NCBI GenBank assembly: GCA_964344785.1
Contig: CAYFOR010000041.1
Coordinates: forward strand, 1 to 22,413
Source of the DNA: Thiopontia sp964344785
Lineage (GTDB): Bacteria > Pseudomonadota > Gammaproteobacteria > GCF-002020875
Direction: 5' to 3'
Length of the DNA: 22,413 nt
The notes under the pieces were generated by a model. It was not told where the DNA came from. It searched no databases and was given only the letters and a program-made list of their open reading frames with translations. Made by a program: the position numbers and the translations under genes. Position 1 is the first letter of the stretch. The number at the start of each line of letters is the position of its first letter. Positions 13,741-22,362 of this stretch are shown here, piece after piece.

Positions 13741-14763
13741 ATGCGCAAGAGTGACTTCCATTTTGATCTTCCCGATGAACTGATTGCCCAGCACCCTCCG
13801 GCTGAGCGAGGGGATAGCCGCCTGCTGGATCTCTCTGGTAGGCAACTTCAGGATCGTCATTTTTCCGAGATTCATGAGCTGTTGCGCCCAGGTGATCTGC
13901 TGGTTTTCAACGATACCCGGGTGATTCCTGCACGTCTGCTGGGGCAGAAGTCGAGTGGCGGGAAGGTGGAACTACTGGTGGAGCGGATCGAGGATGAGCA
14001 TACTGTGCTGGCCCATGTTCGTGCCAGCAAATCCCCGAAGCGTGGAGCCAGACTTGAGTTTGAAGGGCAGCTGGAGGCAGAGGTCCGTGGGCGGGAGGGC
14101 GCACTGTTTGTGGTTCGATTCGCCCCCTCAAGAACGGTTCTTGAATGGTTGGAGCGTGTCGGCCGTACACCGCTGCCCCCCTATATCGAGCGTACTGCAG
14201 ATGAGGTGGACCAGGATCGATATCAGACCGTCTATGCACGTCACCAGGGAGCGGTTGCCGCACCGACAGCCGGTCTCCACTTCTCGAACGGCGTGCTGGA
14301 GTTGTTACAGGCGCAGGGTATTCATTTGGGGTTTGTCACCCTTCATGTCGGGGCAGGTACCTTTCAGCCGGTCAGGGTGGAGGAGATTGAGCAACATGTC
14401 ATGCATAGTGAATGGTGTCAGGTTGATGCGGCACTATGCGAACAGGTGGAGCGGACCAAAAAAGCGGGTGGCCGGATTGTAGCTGTGGGCACGACGGCGG
14501 TACGCAGTCTGGAGAGTGCAGCCGGAACAGGTCAGCTGGAGCCATTCAGTGGTGAGACCGATATCTTTATCACCCCAGGCTACCGCTTCCAGGTTGTCGA
14601 TGCGCTGTTGACCAACTTCCACCTTCCCGAGTCGACGTTGATGATGCTGGTGACTGCCTTTGGTGGCTATGAACGGGTGATGGCTGCCTATCGACATGCG
14701 GTGGCAAAGCGATACCGCTTTTTCAGTTACGGAGATGCGATGTTCTTGGAGTACCAGCTGTGA
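13741..14763 (+). CDS. queA: S-adenosylmethionine:tRNA ribosyltransferase-isomerase QueA
   Basis: The product is 340 residues, close to the family norm. QueA transfers and rearranges the ribosyl group of S-adenosylmethionine onto 7-aminomethyl-7-deazaguanine in tRNA, making epoxyqueuosine at the wobble position of GUN anticodons. Conserved blocks are FHFDLPDELIAQHPPAERGD at the N-terminus, LLVFNDTRVIPARLLGQK, the signature YQTVYARHQGAVAAPTAGLH (about 161-180), HVGAGTFQPVRVEEIEQHVM, AVGTTAVRSLESAA, and ITPGYRFQVVDALLTNFHLP. The ATG has no strong ribosome-binding site. Its stop overlaps the tgt start (GTGA at 14760-14763), consistent with a coupled queA-tgt unit feeding the same pathway. Confidence 0.96.
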   Translation: MRKSDFHFDLPDELIAQHPPAERGDSRLLDLSGRQLQDRHFSEIHELLRPGDLLVFNDTRVIPARLLGQKSSGGKVELLVERIEDEHTVLAHVRASKSPKRGARLEFEGQLEAEVRGREGALFVVRFAPSRTVLEWLERVGRTPLPPYIERTADEVDQDRYQTVYARHQGAVAAPTAGLHFSNGVLELLQAQGIHLGFVTLHVGAGTFQPVRVEEIEQHVMHSEWCQVDAALCEQVERTKKAGGRIVAVGTTAVRSLESAAGTGQLEPFSGETDIFITPGYRFQVVDALLTNFHLPESTLMMLVTAFGGYERVMAAYRHAVAKRYRFFSYGDAMFLEYQL

Positions 14764-15869
14764 AGTTTGAGAAGTTGCAACAGGATGGGCTGGCCCGTCG
14801 CGGCCGCCTCGGTTTTGAGCGGGGAACCATCGAGACCCCCGCCTTCATGCCGGTCGGAACCTACGGCACGGTCAAGGCGATGACGCCCGAGGAGCTGGAG
14901 GGACTGGGTGCCGAGATCATTCTGGGCAACACCTTCCATCTGATGCTGCGCCCCGGTACCGAAGTGATCGCTACGCACGGTGATCTCCATGACTTCATGC
15001 ACTGGCAGCGGCCGATTTTGACCGACTCTGGCGGCTTTCAGGTCTTCAGTCTTGGTGAGATGCGCAAGATTACCGAAGATGGGGTCCATTTCCGCTCTCC
15101 GGTGAATGGCAGCAAGGTCTTTCTGGGGCCTGAGGAGGCCATTGCGGTCCAGCATGCGCTGGGGTCGGACATTGTGATGGTGTTTGATGAGTGTACCCCC
15201 TATCCGGCGGATGAGGCAGTGGCACGGGAATCGATGGAACTGTCGATGCGTTGGGCGCTACGCTGCAAGGAGGCACATGGGGCGTCGGACAGTGCACTGT
15301 TCGGGATTGTTCAGGGGGGGATGCATACGGGTTTGCGTTCCGAGTCGTTGGAGCATCTGACAGGGATCGGTTTTGATGGCTATGCGATTGGCGGGCTCTC
15401 GGTCGGGGAGCCGAAAGAGGAGATGATCCGTATTCTGGATCACCTCTCTGAACGGATGCCACAGGACCATCCCCGCTATCTGATGGGGGTCGGACGGCCT
15501 GAAGATATTGTGGAGGCGGTGGTGCGCGGTATTGATATGTTTGACTGTGTGATGCCGACTCGAAATGCCCGCAATGGGCACCTTTTTACTCGTCATGGTG
15601 ATGTGCGGATTCGCAATGCCACCCACAAGCTCGATACCGCACCGCTCGACTCCCAGTGTGGTTGCATGACCTGTCGGCACTACAGTCGGGCCTATCTCCA
15701 CCACCTGCAGCGTGCCAATGAGATCCTGGGGGCACGTCTCAATACCATCCACAATCTCTATTATTATCAGGAGTTGATGCGTGGATTGCGCACGGCCATT
15801 GAGGCGGGCAATCTGACTCAATTCGTCAGCGATTTTTATCAGGGCCGCTCGAAAGGGGGAGTGGAGTAA
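14760..15869 (+). CDS. tgt: tRNA-guanine transglycosylase Tgt
   Basis: The product is 369 residues, the normal bacterial length. Tgt exchanges guanine-34 for preQ1 in tRNAs for Asp, Asn, His and Tyr, the step before QueA. Active-site motif DSGGFQVFSLGEMRKI contains the conserved Asp at residue 89; GIDMFDCVMPTRNARNGHLF carries the nucleophile aspartate. The zinc site is visible as CGCMTC followed by H at the end of LGARLNTIHN (C-x-C-x2-C...H). The start is GTG at 14760, overlapping the queA stop, with GGAG (14749-14752) about 7 bases upstream. Placement before yajC-secD-secF is the widespread proteobacterial order. Confidence 0.97.
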   Translation: MKFEKLQQDGLARRGRLGFERGTIETPAFMPVGTYGTVKAMTPEELEGLGAEIILGNTFHLMLRPGTEVIATHGDLHDFMHWQRPILTDSGGFQVFSLGEMRKITEDGVHFRSPVNGSKVFLGPEEAIAVQHALGSDIVMVFDECTPYPADEAVARESMELSMRWALRCKEAHGASDSALFGIVQGGMHTGLRSESLEHLTGIGFDGYAIGGLSVGEPKEEMIRILDHLSERMPQDHPRYLMGVGRPEDIVEAVVRGIDMFDCVMPTRNARNGHLFTRHGDVRIRNATHKLDTAPLDSQCGCMTCRHYSRAYLHHLQRANEILGARLNTIHNLYYYQELMRGLRTAIEAGNLTQFVSDFYQGRSKGGVE

Positions 15870-16054
15870 GGTAGAATCGCCGCAATTTTTTTGGGTAGTT
15901 GACTTGGCCCGCCCCTGAAACCAGCGTTTTTGTACCGCAGAATGGTCTTTGCAGATGGATGTCTGTGCCTTGTGGGATGTTGATCTGTTTCAGGAGCCGG
16001 TTTTAGGTTGCTACACACCGGTTTCAAGATAACTGTAATTTGGGAGATACTACG

Positions 16055-16390
16055 ATGAGCTTTCTGATCTCTGATGCGATGGCCAATGCCGCTCCGGCCG
16101 CTGAGCCAAATGCTTGGGCAGGGCTGCTGCCGATGGTCATTCTGTTTGTGGTTTTCTACTTTCTGTTGATCCGTCCACAACAGAAAAAGGCAAAAGAGCA
16201 CACCAGGATGGTAGAGGAACTTTCCAAAGGGGATGAGGTGGTCACCGCTGGCGGTATTCTGGGCAAGATTCGCAAGGTTGGTGAGAATTTTATCGATCTG
16301 GAGGTGGCCAACAATGTCACCCTGACGGTGCAGAAGCAGCATGTCTCCCAGCTGATGCCGAAAGGGACGATGAAGCAGGAAGGCTCCTGA
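16055..16390 (+). CDS. yajC: Sec translocon accessory subunit YajC
   Basis: The product is 111 residues from the ATG at 16055, the normal size. YajC is a small inner-membrane protein associated with SecDF. One membrane segment spans about residues 21-39 (WAGLLPMVILFVVFYFLLI) and is followed by the invariant RPQQKKAKEH. The cytoplasmic domain contains LSKGDEVVTAGGILGKIRKV and HVSQLMPKGTMK. A TTG at 16040 could extend the frame by five residues, but TGGGAG at 16041-16046 lies 8 bases before the ATG and fixes the start. A 185-base gap separates it from tgt, so it may have its own promoter; none is convincing. Confidence 0.96.
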   Translation: MSFLISDAMANAAPAAEPNAWAGLLPMVILFVVFYFLLIRPQQKKAKEHTRMVEELSKGDEVVTAGGILGKIRKVGENFIDLEVANNVTLTVQKQHVSQLMPKGTMKQEGS

Positions 16391-16516
16391 TCCGAGTGCG
16401 GTGTGCGGTGCTGCTTGTTGGCAGGGGAGAACCCCTCTGTCCGCCGCCTCAGTGCATTTCGGTTATGGTACCAAGGATGCGATCAGGCGATTCAATGATA
16501 AGGCGATAGACTCATA

Positions 16517-18379
16517 ATGATTAATCAATATCCACTATGGAAATATCTGTTGATTGCAACGGTGGTACTGGTCGCTGCGATCTATGCACTGCCGAACCTC
16601 TACGGGGAAGATCCAGCTGTTCAGGTCACCTTCAATGAGCGGGGGGGGATGCCCGCAGAGACTCGTAGTCAGGTATCCGCCATACTGGATCGACACGGTG
16701 TTGGCTACAAATCGGTTGAACAGGAAGGGGAGATGCTGCTGGTTCGCTTCAACAATACCGAGGATCAACTGTCTGGTCTGGAGTGGGTTCGACAGGAGCT
16801 GGGGGATGGTTATATCACGGCACTCAATCTCGCTCAGACCACACCAGGGTGGCTGCGTGCGTTAGGGGGAGAACCGATGTATCTCGGTCTTGATCTGCGT
16901 GGAGGTGTCCACTTTCTGATGGAGGTGGATATGGATGCCGCGATCACCAAGGCGGAGGAGCGTTATGTGAGCGATCTCCGGGTCATCTTGCGCAAGGAGA
17001 AGATTCGCTACAAGGGAATCATGCGCGCCAAGGAGGGAGGCATGCTGGTCCGGTTTGACAACAGTGCGGCGCTGGAGCAGGGAGTGGACAGGATCAGCAA
17101 GGAGTACCCACGCCTGTTGATCAGCGATCAGGAGCAGGATGGCACCTATCTGATGCAGTTGAAGATCTCCGATCAGGAGATTGATGAGAGCCGCAAGTTT
17201 GCACTGCAGCAGAATATCACTACACTGAGAAATCGGGTGAATGAGTTGGGTGTGGCGGAGCCGGTCATCCAGCAGCAGGGCAAGAACCGAATCGTGGTTC
17301 AGTTGCCGGGCGTTCAGGATACGGCCAGGGCCAAGGAGATCCTCGGTGCGACCGCTACGCTGGAGTTTCGGCTGGTTGCAGAAGGGCATGACGCCTATGA
17401 GGCGGCCAGCAGCGGTCGTCTGCCGGCGGGAGCCCTGCTCTACAAGGAGCGGGATGGAACCCCGGTCCTGCTGAAGCGTCGGGTGATGCTGACCGGAGAG
17501 TCGGTTATCGATGCCGCATCCGGTATTGAACAGCAGTCCGGCAGCGCTGCGGTGTTCATCACCCTTGATGGAAAGGGGGCTCGGCGGATGTCCAACGGCA
17601 CCCGTGACAATATCGGCAAGCGAATGGCTGTGGTCTTTATCGAGAACAAGAGCGAGACCAAAATCAAGGATGGTGAGCGCATTCGGGTACGCAAGACTTC
17701 ACAGGAGGTGATCAATGTGGCCGTCATCCGCGATCAACTCTCCAAGCGTTTCCAGGTGACCGGACTGGACAGTACCGAAGAGGCACGAGACCTGGCGCTG
17801 TTGCTGCGTGCTGGTGCACTGGCCGTACCGATGGAGATTGTGGAAGAGCGTACCGTTGGTCCAAGCCTGGGGCAGGACAATATCGACAAGGGGTTCCAGT
17901 CGGTCGTGGTCGGATTCATTATGGTGCTGATCTTCATGGCGATCTACTACCGGGTGTTCGGGTTGGTGGCCAATCTGGCGCTGACTCTCAATCTGGTATT
18001 GATTGTTGCGGTGCTTTCGTTGATTCAGGCGACCCTGACGCTGCCCGGCATTGCCGGAATTGTGCTCACAGTGGGAATGGCGGTGGATGCCAACGTATTG
18101 ATCTTTGAGCGTATCCGCGAGGAGTTACGCAATGGAAACACCATCCAGGCCAGCATCCATGCCGGCTATGACAAGGCCTTCTCCACCATCATGGATGCCA
18201 ATGTCACCACGCTGATTGCGGCCGTTGTGCTGTTTGCATTCGGAACCGGGCCGATCAAAGGATTTGCCGTAACCCTTTCGATCGGGATTGTGACCTCGAT
18301 GTTTACCGCAATCATGGGTACCCGCGGGGTGATCAATCTGATCTACGGTGGGCGCAGGGTCGAACAACTCGCAATCTGA
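16517..18379 (+). CDS. secD: Protein translocase subunit SecD
   Basis: The product is 620 residues, normal for proteobacteria. SecD works with SecF in the inner membrane, using the proton gradient to pull proteins out of the SecYEG channel. Membrane segment 1 is at about residues 8-27 (WKYLLIATVVLVAAIYALPN). The motif YLGLDLRGGVHFLMEVD follows at about 122, then the large periplasmic region. The five remaining membrane segments occupy about 460-610, preceded by TVGPSLGQDNIDKGFQSVVV and containing GMAVDANVLIFERIREELRN, the proton-linked RND signature with its aspartate. The ATG has only a weak, distant AAGG. secF follows after 56 bases. Confidence 0.97.
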   Translation: MINQYPLWKYLLIATVVLVAAIYALPNLYGEDPAVQVTFNERGGMPAETRSQVSAILDRHGVGYKSVEQEGEMLLVRFNNTEDQLSGLEWVRQELGDGYITALNLAQTTPGWLRALGGEPMYLGLDLRGGVHFLMEVDMDAAITKAEERYVSDLRVILRKEKIRYKGIMRAKEGGMLVRFDNSAALEQGVDRISKEYPRLLISDQEQDGTYLMQLKISDQEIDESRKFALQQNITTLRNRVNELGVAEPVIQQQGKNRIVVQLPGVQDTARAKEILGATATLEFRLVAEGHDAYEAASSGRLPAGALLYKERDGTPVLLKRRVMLTGESVIDAASGIEQQSGSAAVFITLDGKGARRMSNGTRDNIGKRMAVVFIENKSETKIKDGERIRVRKTSQEVINVAVIRDQLSKRFQVTGLDSTEEARDLALLLRAGALAVPMEIVEERTVGPSLGQDNIDKGFQSVVVGFIMVLIFMAIYYRVFGLVANLALTLNLVLIVAVLSLIQATLTLPGIAGIVLTVGMAVDANVLIFERIREELRNGNTIQASIHAGYDKAFSTIMDANVTTLIAAVVLFAFGTGPIKGFAVTLSIGIVTSMFTAIMGTRGVINLIYGGRRVEQLAI

Positions 18380-18435
18380 GTCGGTTACGGATTTTGGCGG
18401 ATCGTTTCAATTAGGTTTATTACCAGGGCGGAAAA

Positions 18436-19371
18436 ATGCAGATTATTCAAGATGGATTCAGCTTCGACTTCATGGGCAAGCGCCGCTTGGCGACGATCTT
18501 TTCTGCCGTCCTGTTACTGGTCTCGATTGCATCACTGGCAGTTCAACAGCTCAACCCCGGCATCGATTTCACTGGAGGGACGCTGATCGAGGTGGGTTAT
18601 TCAACTCCGGTTGAGCTGAACCGGGTGCGGGCGGCACTGGATGGTGCCGGTCTTGAGGGGGCGGTTGTCCAGCACTTTGGAACCGCTCAGGATGTACTGA
18701 TTCGTCTGGCTCCACGTGAGGGGATGAAGTCGGCCGAACTGAGCAGTGCGGTACTGGAGACCCTGCAGAGTACCGGCGAGGTCTCCATGCGCCGGGTCGA
18801 GTTTGTCGGACCGCAGGTTGGAGATGAGCTGACCGAGGATGGCGGTCTGGCGGTACTCTTTTCACTGATCGCGATTCTGATCTATGTGGCACTGCGTTTC
18901 GAGTACCGCTTCTCGATTGGTGCGGTAGCGGCCCTGGTGCATGATGTGGTACTCACGCTGGGCGTTTTCTCGCTACTGCAGATCGAGTTTGATCTGACGG
19001 TGTTGGCGGCCATTCTGGCGGTGATCGGCTACTCGTTGAATGACACCATTGTGGTGTTCGACCGTATTCGCGAGAACTTCAGAAAGCTGCGTAAGGGAAC
19101 ACCGGTAGAGGTGGTCAACTTCTCACTCAGTCAAACCCTGTCACGTACCTTGATGACCTCGATCACCACACTGATCGTGCTGCTGGCTCTGTTCTTCCTT
19201 GGTGGCGAGGTGATTCACGGTTTTGCACTGGCACTGATTGTGGGGGTACTGGTGGGCACCTACTCCTCCATCTATGTGGCCAGTAATGCGATTCTGGCGC
19301 TTGGGGTCAGCAAGGAAGATCTGATGCAGCCGGAAAAAGAGGGCGCGGATCAGCCGGATTCGGTTGTCTGA
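18436..19371 (+). CDS. secF: Protein translocase subunit SecF
   Basis: The product is 311 residues, the normal length. SecF partners SecD. It has an N-terminal cytoplasmic start (QIIQDGFSFDFMGKRRLA), membrane segment 1 at about 18-36 and the motif NPGIDFTGGTLIEVGY near 40-55. FVGPQVGDELTEDGGLAVLF precedes the five-helix bundle, and GYSLNDTIVVFDRIRENFR (about 200-218) is the conserved helix-4 motif. The tail is acidic. GGGCGGAA precedes the ATG. It ends the tgt-yajC-secD-secF block; no terminator hairpin with a T-tract follows. Confidence 0.97.
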   Translation: MQIIQDGFSFDFMGKRRLATIFSAVLLLVSIASLAVQQLNPGIDFTGGTLIEVGYSTPVELNRVRAALDGAGLEGAVVQHFGTAQDVLIRLAPREGMKSAELSSAVLETLQSTGEVSMRRVEFVGPQVGDELTEDGGLAVLFSLIAILIYVALRFEYRFSIGAVAALVHDVVLTLGVFSLLQIEFDLTVLAAILAVIGYSLNDTIVVFDRIRENFRKLRKGTPVEVVNFSLSQTLSRTLMTSITTLIVLLALFFLGGEVIHGFALALIVGVLVGTYSSIYVASNAILALGVSKEDLMQPEKEGADQPDSVV

Positions 19372-19412
19372 ACTGAATACCCACCATATTTCGGAGGTTG
19401 ATTGTGATGGTG

Positions 19413-19418
19413 TATACT
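19413..19418 (+). promoter_or_regulatory. Possible -10 box directly before the DUF1640-like gene
   Basis: TATACT ends only 7 bases before the ATG at 19426, so a transcript from it would start at or next to the start codon and be leaderless. No good -35 hexamer is seen at 16-18 bases upstream. The call is tentative. Confidence 0.35.
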
Positions 19419-19425
19419 ATGAGGT

Positions 19426-19644
19426 ATGGCATCAGTGACATTCGATACGCTTACCTTCACCAGAAAGCTGCAGGAGGCCGGTTTCGATGAGAAGCAGGCT
19501 GAGACTGTAGTGCGCGTACTGGTGGACTCTCAGGAGAATCTTGTTACGCGAGAGCATTTCGATGCAGAGACCAAGTTAACCCGCTGGATGGTTGGAGCGA
19601 CTCTTGCTGGTGTCGTTTCCCTGATGTTGAAAGCCTTCAGTTAG
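19426..19644 (+). CDS. Small DUF1640-like coiled-coil membrane protein
   Basis: The product is 72 residues. The N-terminus ASVTFDTLTFTRKLQEAGFD with EKQAETVVRVLVDSQENLVT is the pattern of the DUF1640 (CCDC90-like) family: a short helical head, a coiled-coil middle, then one membrane helix at the C-terminus (about 54-71, WMVGATLAGVVSLMLKAF). The middle is shorter than in most members. Function is unknown in bacteria. The start is odd: GAGGT lies directly against the ATG, too close to act as a ribosome-binding site, and an in-frame TGA at 19420-19422 rules out an upstream start. A GTG at 19435 would have good spacing, but the family begins MA-V-TFDT, which favours the ATG. Confidence 0.75.
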   Translation: MASVTFDTLTFTRKLQEAGFDEKQAETVVRVLVDSQENLVTREHFDAETKLTRWMVGATLAGVVSLMLKAFS

Positions 19645-19701
19645 GAGAGAGAAAATAAGGCGACTGTCGGAAAGGATCTCCTGAAAGTTTGCTGTTGATC
19701 A

Positions 19702-22293
19702 ATGGAGAGGGACATGGGGGCGATGTCTGGTTACGTCAGCAGGGAGTCTATACTGCTCGTTGATGATGATGCGAGAGTACTGGATACCTACAAGACGATT
19801 CTTGGCAATGATAGTGACTCAAGCGAGTGGGAGCAGGAGCTTAAAGGGCTGATTGACCTTGAGCCGTCTGTGGCCGATCCCGCGACAGAATCTGACCGGC
19901 ATTACAAGCTGATTATAGCCAGTAGCGGGATGGAGGCCGTGCGGAAGCATGCCGAAGCCCTTTCACAGGGGGAGATCGTACCGGTGGCCCTGGTTGATAT
20001 GCGGATGCCGCCGGGGATCAGTGGGCTTGAGACGGCGATCAAGCTGCGTAAGCAGGATCCGACCATCTATATTGTTGTAATCACCGCCTATACCGATTAT
20101 CCGATTGATGAGATTCAGCAGGCATTGCAGCATGATTTCATTCTGCTGACCAAACCGGCAAGCGCCGATGAACTCTACCAGATCACCCGCAATGCGGTGA
20201 TCTCCTATCAGCGTTATCTTGATATCAAGCAGACACAATCCTTTCTGGGGACTCCAGAGGCAGAGGAGGGATGTGGCAAGGTACTGGTGGCGGATGGAGA
20301 TCCGGTTGTGCAGCAGTACGTCTCCACACTGCTGAGCAATCAGGGCGGGTATCAGGTTTATCTGTCGCATAACGGTGGTCATGTGCTGGAACGTGTTGCC
20401 GAGATCGAGCCGGATCTGGTGCTGTTGGGCGAGCATATACCTGAAGTGTATGGTGTTGATATCTGTAGGCATATCAAGATGATGCCGTCCATGAGTTCTA
20501 TACCGGTCATCTTTACCGTCGACCTGAAGACGGACAAGGGGATCGACTGGGTGTTCCAGGCGGGTGGGGCCGATTATGTGCCGAAGCCGATCACCTCACA
20601 GGTATTGCTGGCAAGGGTGGCGATCCACCTGAACCACTATCGGGAAATTCGCAGGAGAGAGCAGCTCTCGAGAAACCAGTTGCTGAAGGTGATGCATTCA
20701 CTCAACGAGGGAATGATCATCACCGATCGCTTCGGAAAAGTGACCGAGGTGAACCAGGTGGTAGAGCGGATGACACGCATGACCAGTGAAGCGTTGACGG
20801 GAAAAGCAGTCTCTTCAATGTTTGTAGAGGGGCGCAAGGGTCGTGAGCAGTTTTCATTTGATGTTGAGCGGTTGCAGGCTGTGCAACAGCGAATACAACG
20901 ATTACAGGAACAGCGTCCGCACTATTTCAAACAGCTGATCGATGATGCCCCCATCTGCTGCATATTGGCTGAAGCGGAGAGCCGACAGGTGACTGCAGTC
21001 AATTACCGAACACAGCAGGTATTGAAGGTTGGGGAATCGGCACTCAAGGGGAGCGGTCTGGATCGTTTGATTGCAGATCTTCCCGAGCCGTTTTCAGATG
21101 ATCCGCAGGAGCTGGTTTCAACGCTGACGATTCCGGCAGCGGATGAGTATGACAAAACCGAAACGGTACAGGTTGCACTGATCCCTTTCGAAAAAGAGGA
21201 TAGTCGATATCAGATGGTTCTGATTCGCCAGGATCATGATCAACTGGATTGGGAGCTGGTGCGTCTCACTGCCTTTGGGCAACTGTTGAGACCGGAAAGC
21301 CACAGCAGTCAGCGGGAGCTGATACAGCAGGGTGGAGGCAGTTTTCCGGTGCTGCTGCAAGGTGGAGTCTTCAGGGATGACAGCCATCATATTGAAGGGG
21401 GGGTACTGACGTTGGTGGATTTGCGGGATATCAGGCTGGCAGAATCGAAACAGCAATATGCCGCATTCCAGGCGGGGGTTGCAGAGATGTCTGCGACGCT
21501 GCTGCATACGATCGGCAACTCGATTCAGGGAATTAATAACGGCGTCAGTCAGCTGCGGCAGCAGATGCGGGTCTATCTGAAGTTGGTCAGTACGATAGAG
21601 CGGTTCAACAAACAGACATGGGACGATGCCGAAGAGAGGAACAGGCGTCTGGATGAGTTGATGCAGGTGCTACCGACAACCATGAGAGAGCTGATCGGAG
21701 AAGGCGAAAATCGCTACAGTGACCTCTCGGCACTGGGGATGGTCAAACAGGGGGCAGACTATATCGCGGAGATCGTTGAGCTGCATCGCAAGGGGTTCAA
21801 GATGGACCAGCAGGCGACGCAGACCAATGTTCGCAACCTGCTGGATGATGTCTTGATGCTGACGCGCGAGTCGGCGCAAAAGCGCCGAATTGCACTGGAG
21901 ACTGAGCTGACATTGGAGGAGACGAGCTTCATGCTTCCCAGAAATCAGCTGATGCAGGCACTGATCAATCTGGTCACCAATGCCGTGGATGCGGTTGATG
22001 AGCGCTTCAAGGGGGAATCGGGAGGCGAGATCATGATCAGGGCCTTTCGTGGTCCGTTCGATCAGGTTGACTGTCTCAGGATTCTGGTGGTGGATAACGG
22101 TATCGGAATCAGTGAGGAGCAACAGTGCAAGCTGTTTACATTCGGCTACTCAACCAAACGTCGCGGTAGCGGTTTTGGGTTGCATGCAACCGCCAATTTT
22201 CTCCGGTCGATCAATGGTCGGGTGCTGGTTGACAGTGATGGTCCCGATACAGGTGCAACCGTTACCCTGACTATACCGATTATGGATCAATGA
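19702..22293 (+). CDS. Hybrid sensor histidine kinase with two receiver domains
   Basis: The protein has 863 residues and no membrane segment, so it is cytosolic. Receiver 1 (about 16-165) has acidic residues 21-23, phospho-acceptor Asp99 in LVDMRMPPG and Lys151; it has a roughly 30-residue insert after its first helix. Receiver 2 (about 193-310) keeps Lys295 but has Gly243 where the phosphorylated aspartate should be (VLLGEHIPE). A PAS-like region follows (about 335-380), with a second probable one at about 405-450. The kinase part has His602 in ATLLHTIGNSI, the N-box around Asn756-Asn760, DNGIGI (798-803), FGYSTK (814-819) and GSGFGL (822-827), so it should be active. The start is uncertain: ATGs lie at 19702, 19714 and 19723, and GGAGAGG at 19704-19710 would suit a later one. 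No partner regulator is in view. Confidence 0.93.
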   Translation: MERDMGAMSGYVSRESILLVDDDARVLDTYKTILGNDSDSSEWEQELKGLIDLEPSVADPATESDRHYKLIIASSGMEAVRKHAEALSQGEIVPVALVDMRMPPGISGLETAIKLRKQDPTIYIVVITAYTDYPIDEIQQALQHDFILLTKPASADELYQITRNAVISYQRYLDIKQTQSFLGTPEAEEGCGKVLVADGDPVVQQYVSTLLSNQGGYQVYLSHNGGHVLERVAEIEPDLVLLGEHIPEVYGVDICRHIKMMPSMSSIPVIFTVDLKTDKGIDWVFQAGGADYVPKPITSQVLLARVAIHLNHYREIRRREQLSRNQLLKVMHSLNEGMIITDRFGKVTEVNQVVERMTRMTSEALTGKAVSSMFVEGRKGREQFSFDVERLQAVQQRIQRLQEQRPHYFKQLIDDAPICCILAEAESRQVTAVNYRTQQVLKVGESALKGSGLDRLIADLPEPFSDDPQELVSTLTIPAADEYDKTETVQVALIPFEKEDSRYQMVLIRQDHDQLDWELVRLTAFGQLLRPESHSSQRELIQQGGGSFPVLLQGGVFRDDSHHIEGGVLTLVDLRDIRLAESKQQYAAFQAGVAEMSATLLHTIGNSIQGINNGVSQLRQQMRVYLKLVSTIERFNKQTWDDAEERNRRLDELMQVLPTTMRELIGEGENRYSDLSALGMVKQGADYIAEIVELHRKGFKMDQQATQTNVRNLLDDVLMLTRESAQKRRIALETELTLEETSFMLPRNQLMQALINLVTNAVDAVDERFKGESGGEIMIRAFRGPFDQVDCLRILVVDNGIGISEEQQCKLFTFGYSTKRRGSGFGLHATANFLRSINGRVLVDSDGPDTGATVTLTIPIMDQ

Positions 22294-22296
22294 GTG

Positions 22297-22316
22297 GAAT
22301 ACAATAGGGTGTATTC
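22297..22316 (+). terminator. Weak hairpin after the hybrid kinase
   Basis: GAATACA (22297-22303) pairs with TGTATTC (22310-22316) around a 6-base loop, 3 bases after the stop. No T-tract follows, so it is at best a weak or Rho-assisted terminator or an mRNA 3' end. Confidence 0.35.
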
Positions 22317-22362
22317 TGAATCTTGTACGGCATGACAGAGTACTGCTTGATACAGTTACAAT

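Noticed and set aside
15258..15821. 187-codon antisense frame in tgt
   Set aside because: It is a shadow frame of a highly conserved enzyme, with no ribosome-binding site.
16423..16436. AGGGG/CCCCT hairpin between yajC and secD as a terminator
   Set aside because: The stem has five pairs and no T-run, and the genes are normally cotranscribed.
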